64,000 nucleotides of DNA from contig NC_089554.1 in assembly GCF_040115645.1 (NCBI RefSeq), positions 1,860,001 to 1,924,000 on the forward strand, given 5' to 3'. Source of the DNA: Euwallacea fornicatus (Eukaryota; Arthropoda; Insecta; Coleoptera; Curculionidae). The translations under genes and the position numbers were made by a program. Positions 33,376 to 46,704 of this stretch are shown in pieces (position 1 is the first letter of the stretch; every line of letters begins with the position of its first letter). The notes beneath the pieces were generated by a model. The model had not been told where the DNA came from, did not search any database, and was given only the letters and a program-made list of their open reading frames with translations.

Positions 33376-36300
33376 TTGCTTGCAATGCCCTTTTCGCTTA
33401 ATGGGGAGACGATACAATAGATCATGATCTTGTCTTCATTCAACGATGCATTTCAAGGGATATTCAACAACAAAAGGCAGTACATTAAACTAATTTTCAG
33501 TCTCCCATAATTTTCCCTTTTCCAGTGTCGTAATTTATATTCTTTCGTGCATTTCTCGGGCATGGTTAGCGCTTGTAATGCGGGTTTCCTTAAAGATAAA
33601 GTCGACGAGCTCTATATTTACCATTCGAAAATTACTCAAAACACGACTCCCTTTGCCTTTATAAAATATGCACGCACGATCCTTCCAACAGTGATTATTG
33701 TATTTAAGCTTTTCACCGTGTTCTTTTTGTATGTGGGACCTTTGCCATCTGGCGTCACCACGATTTTAGGGTCTTTTCCAATGCACTTTGTTTTTTAATA
33801 TATCTATCTTATGCTAAACTCGTGGCAGAATGTCACATTGTTCCAGAAAAGCTGGAAATTTCGAGCTTTTATACACGTGTTGTTTACTTAAAAAGCGCTT
33901 ACGGAGTAGCTCCAAACACAAAACGTTAATTGATGCAAAAATTTCTTGAAAGCGGGCAAAGAAAGCTCAGCTTATTATATCATACGAAAGTTTTCAGACC
34001 GTTAAAGAAGGAAAAACCTTTTGAAATTGTTGTGCTTTTATATGAACTTCGCGTTGGCATAACGTTTCGAAGGAAACTTTTCCATTTTTCCTTGTCTGTA
34101 GAACAAGATTTTTGCCTCTTAAAGCTCGAAAATACTTTCGGTTTTTTGCGCGCTAAGGTATTTCATTTAAAAATTTTTAATAATTAAACTTCAGAAGGCC
34201 ACCTAAAAGGCTTCAAGATCATGACTTCTCGGTGATTGTTCAAATAAGGCGAATAAAATTTGTCTTTTTTGTCAATAAAATGCACAAAATAATGTAGGCT
34301 CCAATCTGGGATAAGGACGAATCGAGAGGGAATTTTAGTAGTCGATACCTGTGATTTGTCTTTAATGTGAGCAGGTATCTGTTGCCAAAACCAAATATGA
34401 GGCAATTAAAAGTATATAAAAAAGCATGAAAGTGCACATTCAATAAACATATAAAATATATATAATAATATACTAAATATATATAAAAAAATTAATGTAA
34501 TTTTCCCATATTAATTCATCAAACTAGACACAACATATATTTAAATATTTTGAATAAACAATTTCAAGCCGATCAAGTAATTTCCTCATATTTGTTATTG
34601 TAATACAAGATATAGCAGAAAAAATGAAATCGTAAGTACTTACCTATTATATCACCACTTACCTACGGTAATTATGTTGATTGAGAAAATTAAATCATTA
34701 GATCAGGGGATTTTGAGTTTTTTTGATAATTTTAGACACGCTTTAAAGGAATTTCTAAATTTAGAAAATCAGTTCTAGTCAGAGTTAATGTTTACAACAA
34801 ATCCGTTTTTTACATTATCGAGAAGGGCTACTATGCATAAACTGACCCTAAGGCTTCAATTTTTTGAGAATTTTTGATTTTTTCTAATTTTAGTTTTTGA
34901 TTACGGTTTGAAAGAAATCTGCTTCACATCGAGTCCAGCATTTTGGTAATTCCATTTTTATGGTTAAATGTCCTGGATCCCCAAAAACGCTAGGTATTCT
35001 CTATGGTAAATCTGAAGTCATGAGTTCTCTTTTAACTAAAAATAGAAGAAGTGCAACGATGGTAAATGAATTCCGGAAGAATTATACGACTCCTGGGCCC
35101 CCTCCATTTTTTAAAGCCCTTTGACCCAGACTGTCCAATTTAGGCATTATTTTTTTATGTGTTTATTTGGATGCGTTCTTTAATTACTTGTACTGTCTGT
35201 TTTTTGTTTTCGGGTAAGTCCGGCCTTGGTTCTCTAACGCCAAGCTGCCGTTAATGGCAGATCAAAATCATAAGTTCTAGGTTTAACATTACGATTAGCG
35301 ATAGGACCAAATCGGTGACCTAAAAATCTTTGTAAGTTCGCGCATTTTACTTTTGATATTAGAAGAAATATTTATAATTCAAAAGGTGGAGGTCACTGAA
35401 CGAAAGTAACTGTTAGAGTTCCATCCCAACTTCTTAATGAAAGTTCAATAACTTTGCCATCTGTCCCCAAACCCGAAACTAGTGTTGAACTCCTAAAAAT
35501 AAGTGCCGTACATAATGCAAAGTTTGATAATTTAACTTCTCGGCCAAGTTTCTTAACCCCATCTTTACAATTTAACTTTTTAATAGCAGTTTTTAAACAA
35601 AACTTCAGACTTTGACCCATTTTCGGGAAACTTTAATTTCAGTACCCCGTCTACCCAGGTATTTTTGTCCTTTTTTAAAAAAACTTTCCGAATTTAGAAC
35701 AAAATTCAACAAATCACAAACTTTGTTTCAGGGATAAATTCGCTCTAAGTTGTTAACCAATGACTCTCACTTCTTGCGACTACTTTGTTTGGAAAGTCTT
35801 TGAACTCTATTCTTCTTAAGTTTCATCACGGGGAGTTTTTGAATACGATTTTAAAAATCATTGTCAACATATGTTTAGACTCGACTTTCCTTTTCGGTTT
35901 TCAGTGAAACAAATATAATTTCCTCGACGTAGAGCAGGAACATTGCATAGGGCCAATATTGGTGATAGCCAGTGCCAGGGTGGCAATTTACCCTTCAGAC
36001 CGTGATCTAGTCTAATTAATCCACTAACGGCGGCATATTTTGTAGGGTTGCTGTCACTTTAAAGACTATAAAAGGGCGCTATTTTTAGACTTATGATTTT
36101 GGAATAGAGGCGTGGGAGTTTTCTTTATTTGTTTTCTAGATAATGAGGCCTTACTTTTTTTGTGTTTTTTTGATAACGAATATTTCCAGACTGAATTGTG
36201 TTCACATACTCTGTCCCATGCGTCGAAATGTTTAATAATACCTTTGCTGTCGGCTGTGTGCAGCCGATCCCAGGAAGGCAAACAGTTTCCAAGCTGTGAT

Positions 36301-38979
36301 GTGGTCTGCGGTGAGGTTCATAAGCCTCCTTTCAGTCAGTCCGTCTTACAACGTTTCTCTTGTTTAATATGTGATTCATGTGGTTATAATTTGCTCCCCT
36401 CCTTGGTACTCAGGCACCGAGAATAAACTTGATGCCAATGGAAAAACTAACTGGCAGTAATCAGAAGAAATAAAACTACTACCCCTCGCAATCTAAACAA
36501 TAGCTTTTCCTTACGACAGCAATTCCCATTATAATTAAGATAACAGCGCATTTCTCAAGCGATTATGAGGATTTATAGGGAAATCAAGGGAAAATCGCTG
36601 CGGTAGCATTAAGTCATAATCTACATATGGATTCCTCGTTTAGCCACATACTTAATCCTAATGCCGGTTGGGGTGGTAAGAAGCGGTCCCGCCACCGTTC
36701 TTAATTGATTCTCCTTTCCGCGAATTTGGAGATTCGATGTTTAGAATTTGATTGGAAAATCGAAGGGTTTTCGATGTGCCTTTAAATGCATGAAATTTAA
36801 TTAACAAACCTCCAAACTTCACGCAAAAAATTAAAAAAAAATTAATATTTTGCCGAGGTGAGTGAAAGAGAATTATTGTTAAAACTTTCCTTAGGATACT
36901 AGTGCGCTTTTTATAGAGAATCAAATTTCAATTCGCCCTCATTCCAACCAGTGAGGGAACCGCCTCACTCTGGGGTCGAAACAAACTGACTAGTTCAAGA
37001 ACCCTTCTGGACGTGCCCCTTACTTAATTGGAGCAGAAATTTCTAATGTTGTCCGGAAGGATTCTCAAATCATTCCGGGGCGATTTCCCGACGGCTAGCA
37101 GTAAACTTGTTAGACCTGTGTTGAAGATATTTAAAAAGTATATTTTTGGTGCATATGAGAGGTGAAAACCTCGAGGAATGTTTTGAAAATGTAATTTCAT
37201 TCATTTTAAAGCAGAGATTTTTAAGTATCTTAACGGTAATATCAATCATAATATTAATGTTCAATGCTCAAGAATTCCTCTTCCAGCCTTCAAATAATAA
37301 TGAAATTCATAACAAATTATTTAATACCTAGGGCCATAATTTCCATCCGCCTTAAACGAAAACCTGTTAATTAACGAACCATTAAACCTTTCGAATAACA
37401 GATAATTGGCCCTTTGAACAAATTTATTAATTCCCTTCGTAATTCAAGAGACAATAGCTAGACTAAATACAGGTTGTATAATAGCTGTGACTTCTTGTTC
37501 ACGATTTCCAGATTAATTATTGGCTTTCCTTATAATTCTTTTCCTTTGGCAGGTATTTTTACGGATTAATTATTTATGAGAGAATATTCGAGTTATATTT
37601 GATCCAAAAACATCGGAAACCCTCATGAATGTATAACAACTATGATTATTCATACTCGAGTTTGCAAATTCATGACCATGCAAGAACAGGGCAGATGTTT
37701 CTGACTTACAAATTGTACTGAGGGTTTAATGAGGACCAGCAGTTTCATCATACGCTATGCATTAGGAAAGTAACTAGAATTTAAGTGTGGTAAACAGAGG
37801 TTTTTCATTAAAGATTTATGATAGGACAAAAGATTAGGGGGCTTTAACAGTTACGCGTCATTTCCACAGTAAGGGTATGATTTGGCCGTGTTCTAACTAT
37901 AATTTGTCCTTCAGAGATCACGCTATTGAGATTATAGGTGTGTTTTGTGTGTTGAGGTCGATTGTTATTTTTTTCTTGTAATTTAGTTAAGGGATTACGT
38001 AGAGGTTGTTGGAGTCGTGAACTTGCACACAATTCTGAGTTGAAACTAACTGAGAGTAACGTTATTCACCCTTTATTAGAGACTTGGACGGAAACCCTTA
38101 TTAACGTTTCGGATATGTTGTTATGTTGGGCTAGAACATTATCCAGTTTCTGGCATTTTCGATTGTAGTTCCTTCTTTCATCCGAAGTCAGAAACACTTC
38201 GAGTTCGGTAAGTCGAACGTGTTGGCTTAGTCATTTTTGTGCATTCCAATATAAGTTTATTATAAATGTTTTTATATCGAGTTATTTTTTTGTCCCCAGT
38301 CGTTTTACAATTCAACTTTTGGTCTCTTTCGGCATTTTCTTGTGTGATTTTATTTTACCAGTAGTTATAATTCCTGTCTCAAACGATTAATTTCAATTTC
38401 ATAACAGTAGTTTGGTGTTCTTTTCTAATTTCCATCAATATTTGCTATAAACGAGGCTCTGGTTTTGGTAAAATTGTTGAAGCTCCTTTTTACACAATTA
38501 TACTCCTTGATCGCCTCTTTTCTTCTAATGGCGTAGAATCAACAGTCGCATTTCCAGTTTCAATTTTTTTAGTTATTCTTTTCATAATGACTGTAATGAG
38601 GCACTGTCTTCAAAATGTAGCGATTTTTGTACCATAACCATCAGATTACGGTTTACTTACCTTTTTGTCACGGTCAGACCACATAGTCTATGTCTCGACG
38701 GTGGGCGCTAAGTGAATAGAAAACGGTTCTTATGATTGGGCAAGTTACAGTTAGAGTTAATATTGCACGAATAATTTTTCCCACGAGTGTACGTTGTAAA
38801 AATACGGCCTTACCGCACGCATTTGCAAGCTGGAAGTAATAACATTTCACCACACTTGTGTAGTAAAAATTTATTATATACGCAAATCAGAGTGGAATAT
38901 GTCAGTTTCAAAGTTTTCCGCGGGTTTCAATATTGACGGGCATGTGAAAAAACTTTTTTCCGAACGTGAGCTTGTCTAA
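33376..38979. other. Long stretch without a recognisable gene
   Basis: The longest open frames are 60-104 codons. One at 33526-33798 follows a splice-acceptor-like TTTTCCAG and contains a hydrophobic run (ILPTVIIVFKLFTVFFLYVG), but it has no good donor and no known domain. AT-rich runs occur near 34440-34500. No transposase motifs were found. Confidence 0.45.
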
Positions 38980-38981
38980 TA

Positions 38982-40235
38982 CAAGGTGTTTGAAACAAAA
39001 CGGGCGAAGCTATAGCTCAGTTATTTATGATCGGATTTTGATGAACTAAAAACTAAATGAAGCGATATTTTTTAGCCTACTACGTAACATCAAAGTTGAT
39101 TTATTTAACTCAACTTCCCCTGTTTCAGGTGTCTTCAACTTCAAAATTTCCAAATGAAATTCCATATTTTTTTAATATTTTTTCACAGAAAATATTTTTC
39201 CGAAATTAATGATGTGTGACACAATAATGTTAAAACAATTGAACAGATAAACTGAAAAGTTTAAAAAAATATGAGTTATGCAACTACCTCCATCGTCATG
39301 AGGTTATCTCCGTTATTCTATGGTCATCTACATTTGATTTCATTGCACCTTAGTGCATCATCTTGCACAAACACGCCTGGCGCCATGGATAACTGGCACC
39401 CAGCGAGAATGGACAAGATAAAAGTGCCCTTAATCATTGGAACTATATCATTCTCCTCGTAACTTTCTGTGAGCAATTGTGCTGCAAGTATGATTATTGC
39501 AGTTTGTTCTTTTAGTTAAATGCAAATAGTTATTACTGTTGTTATTGACGACAATGATCAAATGTCGATTTCAGTTAAAATTATGTAAAAATGAACAGTA
39601 AATTTACAGGTATGGTTAAAGAGCATTTCCAAAGTAATAAGAACTGCGGTGAAGTAGCACGGCTTAATTCTACCCGTTTTCCTAATAGAGAAGTTCTTAA
39701 TCCTAATAAAGTTAAACGCTTAAATGAAAACTTATGACGCTATAAGTTTTTAAAAAGCCAAAAAATATATAGATCTTGACGTATTGCTTGGTGTTGAAGA
39801 GAATCACAAAAACATTAGTAAGAGAAATTGCTAAAGCATTCAAACGGTTTTACGTTGTCCTTTCTTGCTGGGTGTCACATGGAGGTCACTTGCCCATATG
39901 CCACTTGTTCATGGAGCCAGACCTTTTCGGACAGCATAAACAATAGGATGCAGATGACTATAGGATGACGCAGATGACTCCATGCCAATACAGATGGGTA
40001 CTCGGCATGACTTATGTTGTTAAAATTTTTAAATTTTCTATCAAAAAATGTAGAAAAATGGAGATTAATTCGAAATTTTGAAGTTGACACCGGAGCCAGA
40101 AGAAGTTGAGTTAAAAGAAATCACCTTCAATGTTAGTTAGTAGTCTCAAAAATATCATTTTAATTGGTTTTAATCCATCAAAGTCCGTTCATAAATAACT
40201 GAGTTACAGCTTCACCCATTTTTTCAGATACTCTG
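38982..40235 (+). mobile_element. Decayed mariner-like element (family E), copy 1
   Basis: The element is about 1254 bp flanked by TA at 38980-38981 and 40236-40237. TIRs are about 180 bp: the left arm has GAAGCTATAGCTCAGTTATT, and the right arm its inverse (AATAACTGAGTTACAGCTTC) at 40190-40215. The ends read CAAGGTGTTTG and the inverse of CAGAGTATCTG. Near 39591-39737 a short segment (FTGMVKEHFQSNKNCGEVAR) resembles the N-terminus of mariner-like transposases; the rest is unreadable. A block at 39265-39480 recurs at 58905-59125. Confidence 0.75.
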
Positions 40236-40237
40236 TA

Positions 40238-42549
40238 TAGAACGTACTTTAGTTTCGCCACTTCAAGAAATATTCAACTAAAATTCACTAACTACATCTT
40301 GCGCAGCTTGATTACATAAAAGCTCAATTGCCAACAACGCGTCCTGACATTTTGCATAACTCTTCCAGATTCAAGCTCCAGTTGCATATGTGATTAGGAA
40401 AGGAAGGTAGTTTCAAACAAAGCAATAATGGACTTATTCAGGTCAAGGCTCACCATTACGTTTGGGATAAAGTGCAAGATGAACTATTAACAAATTCGGC
40501 AGTTATATCAAAACACCATTTTCCAGCTGCTTTCGAACAGAATCGATTGAAATATTTTTGTTGTTTCGTATCAAGTTCACCCCCAGCGCCTCGTGTTCTA
40601 AACGAAATTAGCTAACCGGGGGGAGAATTCGAGACTTGGAGTTACTAGTGAAGTGTGTAATTAATCCGAAAATGCAGGTAATTTATGCCAAGAATGTTTA
40701 TTGCAGTCGTGGAGCTAATTTACGGCCCGTCACCGCGCGGATGGACGATCTTAGTAAGCGGATTAGGGCCACTGTGTAACGGTAGAGGAGTTTCGAAATT
40801 TGCGCTTTATTTTCTCCAAACAAGTAATATCCGCAAGAAGTTGCTTGTCAAATTAGATTATTAGCTTAATATTTTAGTAGGATTGTTTGTAGTGGGCTAG
40901 AAGCAAACGCTTCTACCTGATAGAATATTAAAAGGACAATTAAAAATGAACTTCTATCTGAAATTTCCAGGGGTGTTTAATTAAAAGAATATTTTTCTGT
41001 TAAGTAAGCCTATTAGGAATATTGCGCAGAGCTGGAAATAATCACGTCCTCATCGGGGAGCAAAATAAAAATAATTACTGCGTCAGTTACGAAGAATGAA
41101 GCTTTTTTTCAAATAAGGGCAGATGAAGATTTGAAAAATTTACGGCAGGGGCGTAATGGTAATTTTGCAGGGATCCATCCCACTTGCATTGGGAATTATA
41201 GAATTAACTATTTATCCAACTGGGGGAAAGTTTTTCAAAAATAACTCTTTATTTGCTTCAATTTTCTGAACGTGTCATACGGCAATTTGGGAAATACATA
41301 CTTATTTCCTCCAGCTCTAGTTTCACAACAAGTGAGCTAAATTATCGATCAGGAAATAATAGATGTCCTGGATTCGTGTGTAACGAAGTAATACTATGTC
41401 ATTGGTACTTCCTAAATGGCAAATAACAAAGTAAGAGGACGTACCGAAATTAGAACTCATACGCCCAGAAAATTAACTGTAATGACGGATGTAAACTACA
41501 ACAAATATTACAATGGATGATCACAATGGATGAAAACTCGAAACTCATTAAAAATAAATTAAACCCATCCAAATTCAACAAACCGAACTACAAAACCCCC
41601 ACTAAATGGTGAGCTCGGTTCCTTATCCGCAAAACATGTAAATTAAAACCCTTATAACGAGAGTCGAACCTTTATTCTTAATTAAAACCCCATATATCTG
41701 GGGCTACATCATTGTAATGCTAAAGGTTGCAATATTTTCAGTTAAATTGATTTCGAATACAATGAGCTTCGCCGGATTTCGAAGAACGGCTAAAATAAGC
41801 CATTGTACAGATCCCGGACTTGCCTTGGATCACGAAATGGGTCTTTTACGTTTGGTCTTTGGTAATGATAATGGAAAGATTACAGGTTTTAATGTTGTAT
41901 CAATAAGGGGACATTAGTGAGCCTGAACTTATTAAATATTTATGTACTTGTTGTGTACCGTAAAGTGCTTAGGAGTATGGTCACTTTCACTTAATTGTCT
42001 AAATAAGAGTTCATCCGTTTAGGTCTTTTTACTATATTTTTAGTTTGGTTGCGTGCCTATTAGATTTGTTTGTAGAGATCAGTCATGCAGTGCTCTTATT
42101 CCAAAAGTAGTTACCTTCATTATGTTATTTTAGAAACGAATACTAGGCCTGTAGTACAGTGACCCCCCGTTCTGTTGATATCGGCCCGTTCCCCAATCTG
42201 CACCTAACCTAATTTATTATATTAAATATTTTATTTCGTGCTGTCCGGGTGGATCTCTTTACTTTTACTCTGTCCGTGCTGATAGATGACTGTTATATCG
42301 ACCATTGCAGCACCCGATACACCCCCCTTCTCCCACCCAGCCTGCTAGTGTTCAGCACACGCTAGTGGGAAGGCATTAGTGCTCAGCAGATTTGTTTTAA
42401 TTGAAAAAATACAAAAATGATATAAATAATTTATTTTACATTTTCTATGATCCGTTGTCATAAAGTTGTAATTTGTAGACAAAAATTCGATGGTTGTGTT
42501 CCCGCTGCTGCTATCAATGCCTCCAAATAGGTATAAAGTATTGTTAATA
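40238..42549. other. Long stretch without a recognisable gene
   Basis: Short open frames only. A C-rich patch at about 42290-42370 contains CTAGTG repeated in both directions around a CAGCAC motif; no function can be assigned. Confidence 0.5.
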
Positions 42550-42551
42550 TA

Positions 42552-44381
42552 CCTCGAGTTCCGACAAGATTCCTCACTTGTTTTTTTTTGTAAAATTCAG
42601 AGCTTTATAGCTTTTGTACCAGTTATTCGCATTCAATAAATTTTTCGACGCTTTATAGCACATCCCGTGGGTGCTTAACGTTAAGAAATGTAACGAATTT
42701 TGTTTCCTTCTTCATGGAAGTTAATGGAAAAATATAGATTCGCGATCTTTATAATTTTTTTAATCACCCCGTGCATAAATAAAGCATATGTGTTAAAAAT
42801 CTTTTAACATTATTGAAAAGTGTCGTTTTTAGCAAACATTTTGTTTTTCAATTAACTTTTTTGCCTTCAAAATGATTGAAATTGCAGGATTTTAAGTGAA
42901 ATACTGCATTTAGCAAAGAATTCACTCCTACTAATAAGGTACTGAATCCGCTTGGATTCTACTTAAGCTCAAAAAACAATTGCATCCATATTTGACGTTT
43001 GACACTGTGCAGCAGGAATTCCTTTTACCACAACGTATAGAGCTCTTCAAAAGTACGAAAAAATTGGAAACGCAGCTCAAAGGGCAAGTTCTGGTGTCCC
43101 CCGAAAAACAACTTCAGAGACGATCGCTTTGTGAGGATACAGCTTTGACGTAATCGATCTAGCACTGCAGTGGATTCGCAACAAAACCTATGACAAGTTC
43201 GATGTGCCACAGTTTGCAAAAAAAACTGTATATAGAGGACTGCAGGAAATAAATCTTAAAGCAAGAAGGCTTGCAAAAGGTCCTAAATTATCTCTGGGGC
43301 ACCACACAGCGCGAAGAAACTTCGTTGCAACCTGTGGACAATGGAACATTCAAGAATCGTCCCGTGTCTTATTCATGGATTAATCAAGGTTTTGTCGCAA
43401 TATGGCAGATAGCCGAAAGCGAGTGTGGCGAATATTGGGCGAATGATTCAACCAAGACTTGTTTATAGAATTTTAATAGCAGTTGAGTCGTGGTCTGGAT
43501 TGGAGTTTCGATGAACAGACGTACACCGCTTCATGGTTTTCCTCCTAGACAGCCAACGACAGCGCAAATCTGCATTGACGACATCTTACAGCAGCATGTG
43601 CAACAGTATGTTAAGTAAGCTGGTCCAGATTTTGTCCTAATGCGTAATAATACCAGATCACATGTAGCAGGAATCGTTCGAAACTTCATGGAAACTGCTG
43701 GTAGCGACGCGTTGCAATGGCCTGTGCAAAGTCCAGATATGAATCCAAATGAACATTTGCGGAATGAATTAGGGTTCAGGCGTGTTCCCGCGATTGGACC
43801 CCAGCAACTCTAGAAAAAATGCGAAATGCATTACTTGGAAAGAGGGAACATCATACCAGACAAGTTGCTCTATATTTAATTTCCAGTATACCCAGAGTAT
43901 TAGAATCTTTAATAGTTTGCTAGAGGTGGCAGTACCTGCCACTGAGTTTATTTAATTTGGCGATTTTGCCTTGTTCACAATACAATTTTCCAGTAAACGT
44001 GTTGAACCAGTGTGTTTTGATTCAAAATACATTAATTCGGATTGGATTTTTCGCTTTGATTTTAAACGTGATGACGATGATGGTAATAAATTGAAAAGCG
44101 AAATGTTTGCTGAAAGGGGCATTTTCCAATAGAGTTAAAAGATTTTTAACACAAATCCTGTATCCACGCACAGAATGATTAAAAAAAACGATAAAGAACG
44201 TAAATCTCAATTTCTCCATTAACTTTCAGAAAGAAAATCCCTTTCTTCCAACTGCACCGCTAGACGCGGAGTGGGCTGTAAAGCTTCGAAAAATTATTGA
44301 ATTCGAGTAACTAGTACAGAAGTTATAAAGCTTCGAAATTGACGAAAAAATCAGGTGATTCATTTTTTTTGGAACTCAGTG
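42552..44381 (+). mobile_element. Tc1-like DNA transposon with about 300-bp TIRs (element E)
   Basis: The element is 1830 bp flanked by TA at 42550-42551 and 44382-44383. The arms are about 42552-42856 and 44082-44381. Landmarks shared in inverse include GTTAAAAATCTTTTAACATT, ATGGAAGTTAATGG and GCTTTATAGC. The termini are CCTCGAGTTCC and the inverse of CACTGAGTTCC. The arms carry small gaps. The longest-armed Tc1-like element here. Confidence 0.88.
42990..43921 (+). pseudogene. Tc1-like transposase pseudogene in element E
   Basis: The readable parts run in order over three frames. First a DNA-binding domain remnant with RASSGVPRKTTSETIA near 43075-43125. Then ALQWIRNKTYDKFDVPQFAK near 43160 and GLQEINLKARRLAK. 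Next RVLFMD with a stop at the Glu of the DES motif near 43380, then MNRRTPLHGFPPRQPTTAQI with CIDDILQQHVQQYVK. Finally MRNNTRSHVAGIVRNFMETA near 43640-43700 and WPVQSPDMNPNEHLRNELG near 43717-43775. The second catalytic Asp is Asn (RNN), while the Glu of NEHLRN is present. Multiple frameshifts; inactive. Confidence 0.86.
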
Positions 44382-44383
44382 TA

Positions 44384-45193
44384 GTAATTCTAGGATGGCG
44401 AAATGTGAACTCGTATTTCTAACATAAAACTGCAACATGCTGAGGAGTATTATGACAAAGGAAATGAAAACTTTTTGTGGAAACTGAATTCCTTAAATTG
44501 AGTCACTTTTTGAAAACGTTGTCCACATATTACGCCTGTTTTATTCCAACTGGCTGTCGCAGAAGCGAGAATATCTGGCTTAAAGCATCCAGTAGGAAGA
44601 CATTCCGTGGCAGCGCAAAGTTTGAGGTTTTTCCCCATTACCCGATGCAAATGAAGGCCTAATTTTAATTTTACGTGTATTAAAATGTGACGCAGCTGAC
44701 GGCCCTTGTATATCCCAGATTATGCTCCAACAAAGGAGCCCCGGCTAAATCGTTTCAGGATATTATTTAATTCCGAGTTTACGGTCACTAAACGTCTTAT
44801 TGGCTTTCAAATTGCATTTGTTTCTGTATCGTCTACGTAAAACGTCCCGATATTGATTTCAATTAAATCAAATCAGAATTTCAAATAGCGCGTTGCCAAT
44901 TAAGGAACTTTTTGTCCCTTTCTAAAGACGCCAAAGAAGCTTAAGGCTTGTTTTAAATTAAAGCAAAGTCTTTTTTACATTCACATTAATATTTCAACGG
45001 CAACCCTCAAATACTACGATCATTGATTACAGATAAATGGATGTCGTCAGGGAATTTTAAGTCACTTCTTCCCAACCCTTAGGTCTTGACGAATTTTTAT
45101 TCGGCAAATATTTGAAATTGAAAAAAAAGATCCAGTTCAGTTAGATTTCTCTTAAAACGACGTTTCTCCAAAAATAGAGCGGTCTGCGGCTAC
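44384..45193. other. Spacer without a recognisable gene
   Basis: Short open frames on both strands near 44450-44660; nothing recognised. Confidence 0.5.
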
Positions 45194-45195
45194 TA

Positions 45196-46472
45196 AAAGG
45201 TGTTCCATCTGGTGGTCATTTTTCGAACTATCAATTTTAGTTATGCCAGATTTACAAACTTTCATATCCATGGCAGATGTGAACTGTCAAAAGTATGCCA
45301 TTTGTAGATGTGGTTGCGCTTACAACACAACAACGCATTTTAGTTATCCAAATTGATTACGAAAATGGTCGTTCAAAAAAAAATACGTTTCGCAAATTAC
45401 GTGAAAGTTTTCGTCCAACTGAACGTGCTATTGGAAAAATTGTTGCTAATTTTGAAGAAACTGGTTCAGTGGAGGGTCGCAGAGCATACCAACATGTTCG
45501 TCCAGTTCGTAGTCGAGATGTTGTGGCCACAGTGAGTGAAAGTGTTCGTGATCAACCATCAACATCGATCCGACATCGTTCCCAAGAATTAGCCCTCAGG
45601 CCAACAACATTATGGCGAATTTTGCATGTTGATCTTCATTTACATCCATACAAAATTCAATTAACGCAAGAATTAAAGCCAGCTGACCACTTACAGCGGC
45701 GCGTTTTTGTTAATTGGATGCTGGAAAGAATCGATGGATTTTCAGCAAAAATCATTTTTTCCGACGAAGCACATTTTTATCTTTCTGGCCACGTTAACAA
45801 ACAAAACTGTAGGTTATGGGGAGCTGAAAATCCTCATGAATATCATCAACAGCCTATGCATGCCGAAACAGTGACTGTGTGGTGTGGCCTATGGTCTGGC
45901 GGAGTTTTTTTTTGAAGATCGTGAAGAAAAAACCATAACTGTCAACGGAGATTGTTATCGTGGCATGATATCGGAATTTTTATGGCCAGAAATTGATCGG
46001 ATTGGTGCCACTGATCTTTGGTTTCAGCAGGACGGAGCAACAGCGCACACATCTCGCCAAACAATCCACTTGTTGCATGAAAAATTTCCGGACCGCATAA
46101 TTTCGCGAAATTCGGACGTCAATTGGCCCCCGAGATCGTGCGATTTCACTCAATTGGACTTCTTCCTATGGGGTTTTCTGAAAAGTAAAGCGTATGCCAA
46201 TGCTCCCCAAACAATTCAAGATCTCAAGCGTAATATTCGAATCGAAATTACGGCCATAGACCCGTTAATTCTGTAAAAAGTCATTGAAAATTTTGATGTT
46301 CGGATGATGTCCTGTAAACGGAGCCGCGGTGGCCATATGTGCGATGTCGTGTTCCATACATAAAATGGCAAAGAACAACCTACAACTTTCAATAAAATGT
46401 TTTGATTTTTCCTCTTAAAAAGTGCGTTTTCTTTCACAATTAAAAAAGGACCAACAGATGGAACACCCTTTC
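45196..46472 (+). mobile_element. DD41D mariner-like transposon, well preserved
   Basis: The element is 1277 bp flanked by TA at 45194-45195 and 46473-46474. The left end reads AAAGGTGTTCCATCTGGTGG; the right end is the inverse, CCAACAGATGGAACACCCTTT, trimmed to the matching part. TIRs are about 25 bp. It holds one transposase gene that is open for most of its length. A piggyBac-like element starts 33 bp beyond its right end. Confidence 0.92.
45295..46363 (+). pseudogene. DD41D-type transposase, one frameshift and one stop
   Basis: From ATG 45295 the first 206 codons are open. They hold the helix-turn-helix region (RKLRESFRPTERAIGKIVAN), a linker (RRAYQHVRPVRSRDVVATVS), a second DNA-binding part ending HPYKIQLTQELKPADH, and the first catalytic motif FSDEAHFYLSGHVNKQNCRL. 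A run of nine T at 45905-45913 breaks the frame at the FFED position. The second frame (45884-46276) continues with FQQDGATAHTS and WPPRSCDFTQLDFFLWGF, 41 residues between the second and third Asp by count. TAA at 46274-46276 interrupts the tail, which reads on KVIENFDVRMMS to a stop at 46361-46363. All three acids are present. The family cuts and pastes at TA. A short gap at the T-run also seems to have lost a few residues. Confidence 0.9.
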
Positions 46473-46704
46473 TAATTTTCCAAACGTATTTTCAACGATC
46501 TTTAACCCTCTGATGCGTGACGTTAAATTTCTACACTTTTACATAATCTGGGTCATTTAGACCCATGGAAAATAAATACGAAATTTGGTTACAGCAAGCT
46601 GATTAAAAAAAAATAATAAAACAAAGCTAACATTTTAGTTCTTAAAATAAGAGCTTTATTAGAACCGTGTTACCTAACCAATCTTCATGTATTATGCACA
46701 CCTA

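Noticed and set aside
33526..33798. A 90-codon open frame with a hydrophobic run after an acceptor-like TTTTCCAG
   Set aside because: There is no plausible donor and no recognisable family; the hydrophobic run can arise from T-rich DNA.
45353..45535. A 60-codon plus-strand open frame inside the DD41D element
   Set aside because: It is an overlapping shadow frame of the transposase.
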